From the NCBI GenBank assembly GCA_019246455.1, contig JAFAQJ010000375.1, positions 1 to 5,200 on the forward strand: a DNA stretch of 5,200 nucleotides, given 5' to 3'. Of this stretch, positions 4,923 to 5,200 are shown in pieces. Position 1 is the first letter of the stretch. Every line of letters starts with the position of its first letter. The DNA is from Pseudolabrys sp. (GTDB lineage: Bacteria; Pseudomonadota; Alphaproteobacteria; Rhizobiales; Xanthobacteraceae). Below the pieces are notes generated by a model, which worked only from the letters and a program-made list of their open reading frames with translations, ran no database searches and was not told the origin of the DNA. The translations under genes and the position numbers were made by a program.

Positions 4923-5200
4923 ATGCATTACGTTTCGCTGATCATTGAATTCCTGCGAGGACGCCCGGCCGTCGTGTTCTGGACCGCGGCGCTGACCCAG
5001 GCGGCGTTATGGGTCATCGTCCCGTGGTTATTTTACGCGGCCCCGCCCGGTGACCTCGCCACGGTGCTGGCGATCGGCCACGAATTTCAGCTCGGCAGCT
5101 ATCTCGGTCCCCCGCTGGCCTTCTGGCTCGCGGAGGTCGCCTTCCGCATCGCCGGAATGTTCGGTGTCTACCTTCTGGCGCAGGTCTGCGTGGTTGTCGC
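4923..5200 (+). CDS. GT39-type membrane glycosyltransferase, 5' part
   Basis: An open frame from ATG 4923 runs off the window end, giving 92 complete codons. The translation begins MHYVSLIIEFLRGRPAVVFW and contains two clear hydrophobic segments, residues about 16-40 and 64-92, joined by a loop with APPGDLATVLAIGHEFQLGS (40-59) and GPPLAFWLAE (62-71). This matches my memory of the N-terminus of glycosyltransferase family 39 (ArnT/PMT-like) proteins of Bradyrhizobium and relatives, which are large inner-membrane enzymes using polyprenyl-phosphate sugar donors; the acidic residue in the first periplasmic loop would be E54. Only the start is present, so the catalytic and C-terminal parts cannot be assessed, nor the substrate. 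It follows rnhB by 59 bp without a visible terminator and may be co-transcribed with it. The ribosome binding site is weak, and the start rests on the hydrophobic N-terminus and lack of a better upstream choice. Confidence 0.78.
   Translation, partial: MHYVSLIIEFLRGRPAVVFWTAALTQAALWVIVPWLFYAAPPGDLATVLAIGHEFQLGSYLGPPLAFWLAEVAFRIAGMFGVYLLAQVCVVV

Overview
This is a GC-rich chromosomal window, about 63% by eye, whose protein sequences read like an alphaproteobacterium of the order Hyphomicrobiales (Rhizobiales), close to the Bradyrhizobium / Rhodopseudomonas / Pseudolabrys group. That placement is from remembered protein style, not from a search. Most of the DNA is ordinary housekeeping and accessory coding sequence, with seven supported protein genes. 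I see no transposon, phage, CRISPR array, rRNA or credible tRNA.

Layout. A forward moaB (molybdopterin biosynthesis, 47-610) runs tail to tail into a reverse-strand gene for a fused MarR-type regulator and GNAT acetyltransferase (600-1532); the two 3' ends overlap by 11 bp. Just upstream of the fusion gene lie two TTGAC-N3-GTCAA palindromes spaced exactly 21 bp, a likely self-regulating operator. Next on the reverse strand is a short GT2-like glycosyltransferase with a weakened active site (1596-2123). A 145-bp divergent intergenic region separates it from a forward block: a PA0069-family radical SAM protein (2269-3483), a VOC (glyoxalase-fold) protein overlapping it by ATGA (3480-3932), a structured intergenic stretch ending in a strong intrinsic terminator (4049-4080), ribonuclease HII (4141-4863), and the 5' end of a membrane GT39-type glycosyltransferase that runs off the window (4923-5200).

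How they fit. The radical SAM and VOC genes are probably translationally coupled and share the terminator, so rnhB most likely has its own promoter. The radical SAM protein belongs to the SplB-like (DNA repair photolyase) group and ends in QLSLF, a match to the sliding-clamp-binding consensus; next to rnhB this suggests, but does not prove, a role in genome maintenance. The MarR-GNAT protein looks like a self-contained sensor-enzyme unit.

The best candidates for a second look are the radical SAM C-terminal clamp motif, the tandem MarR operator, and the possible structured RNA before the terminator. I do not see convincing evidence for a wholly new multi-gene system.
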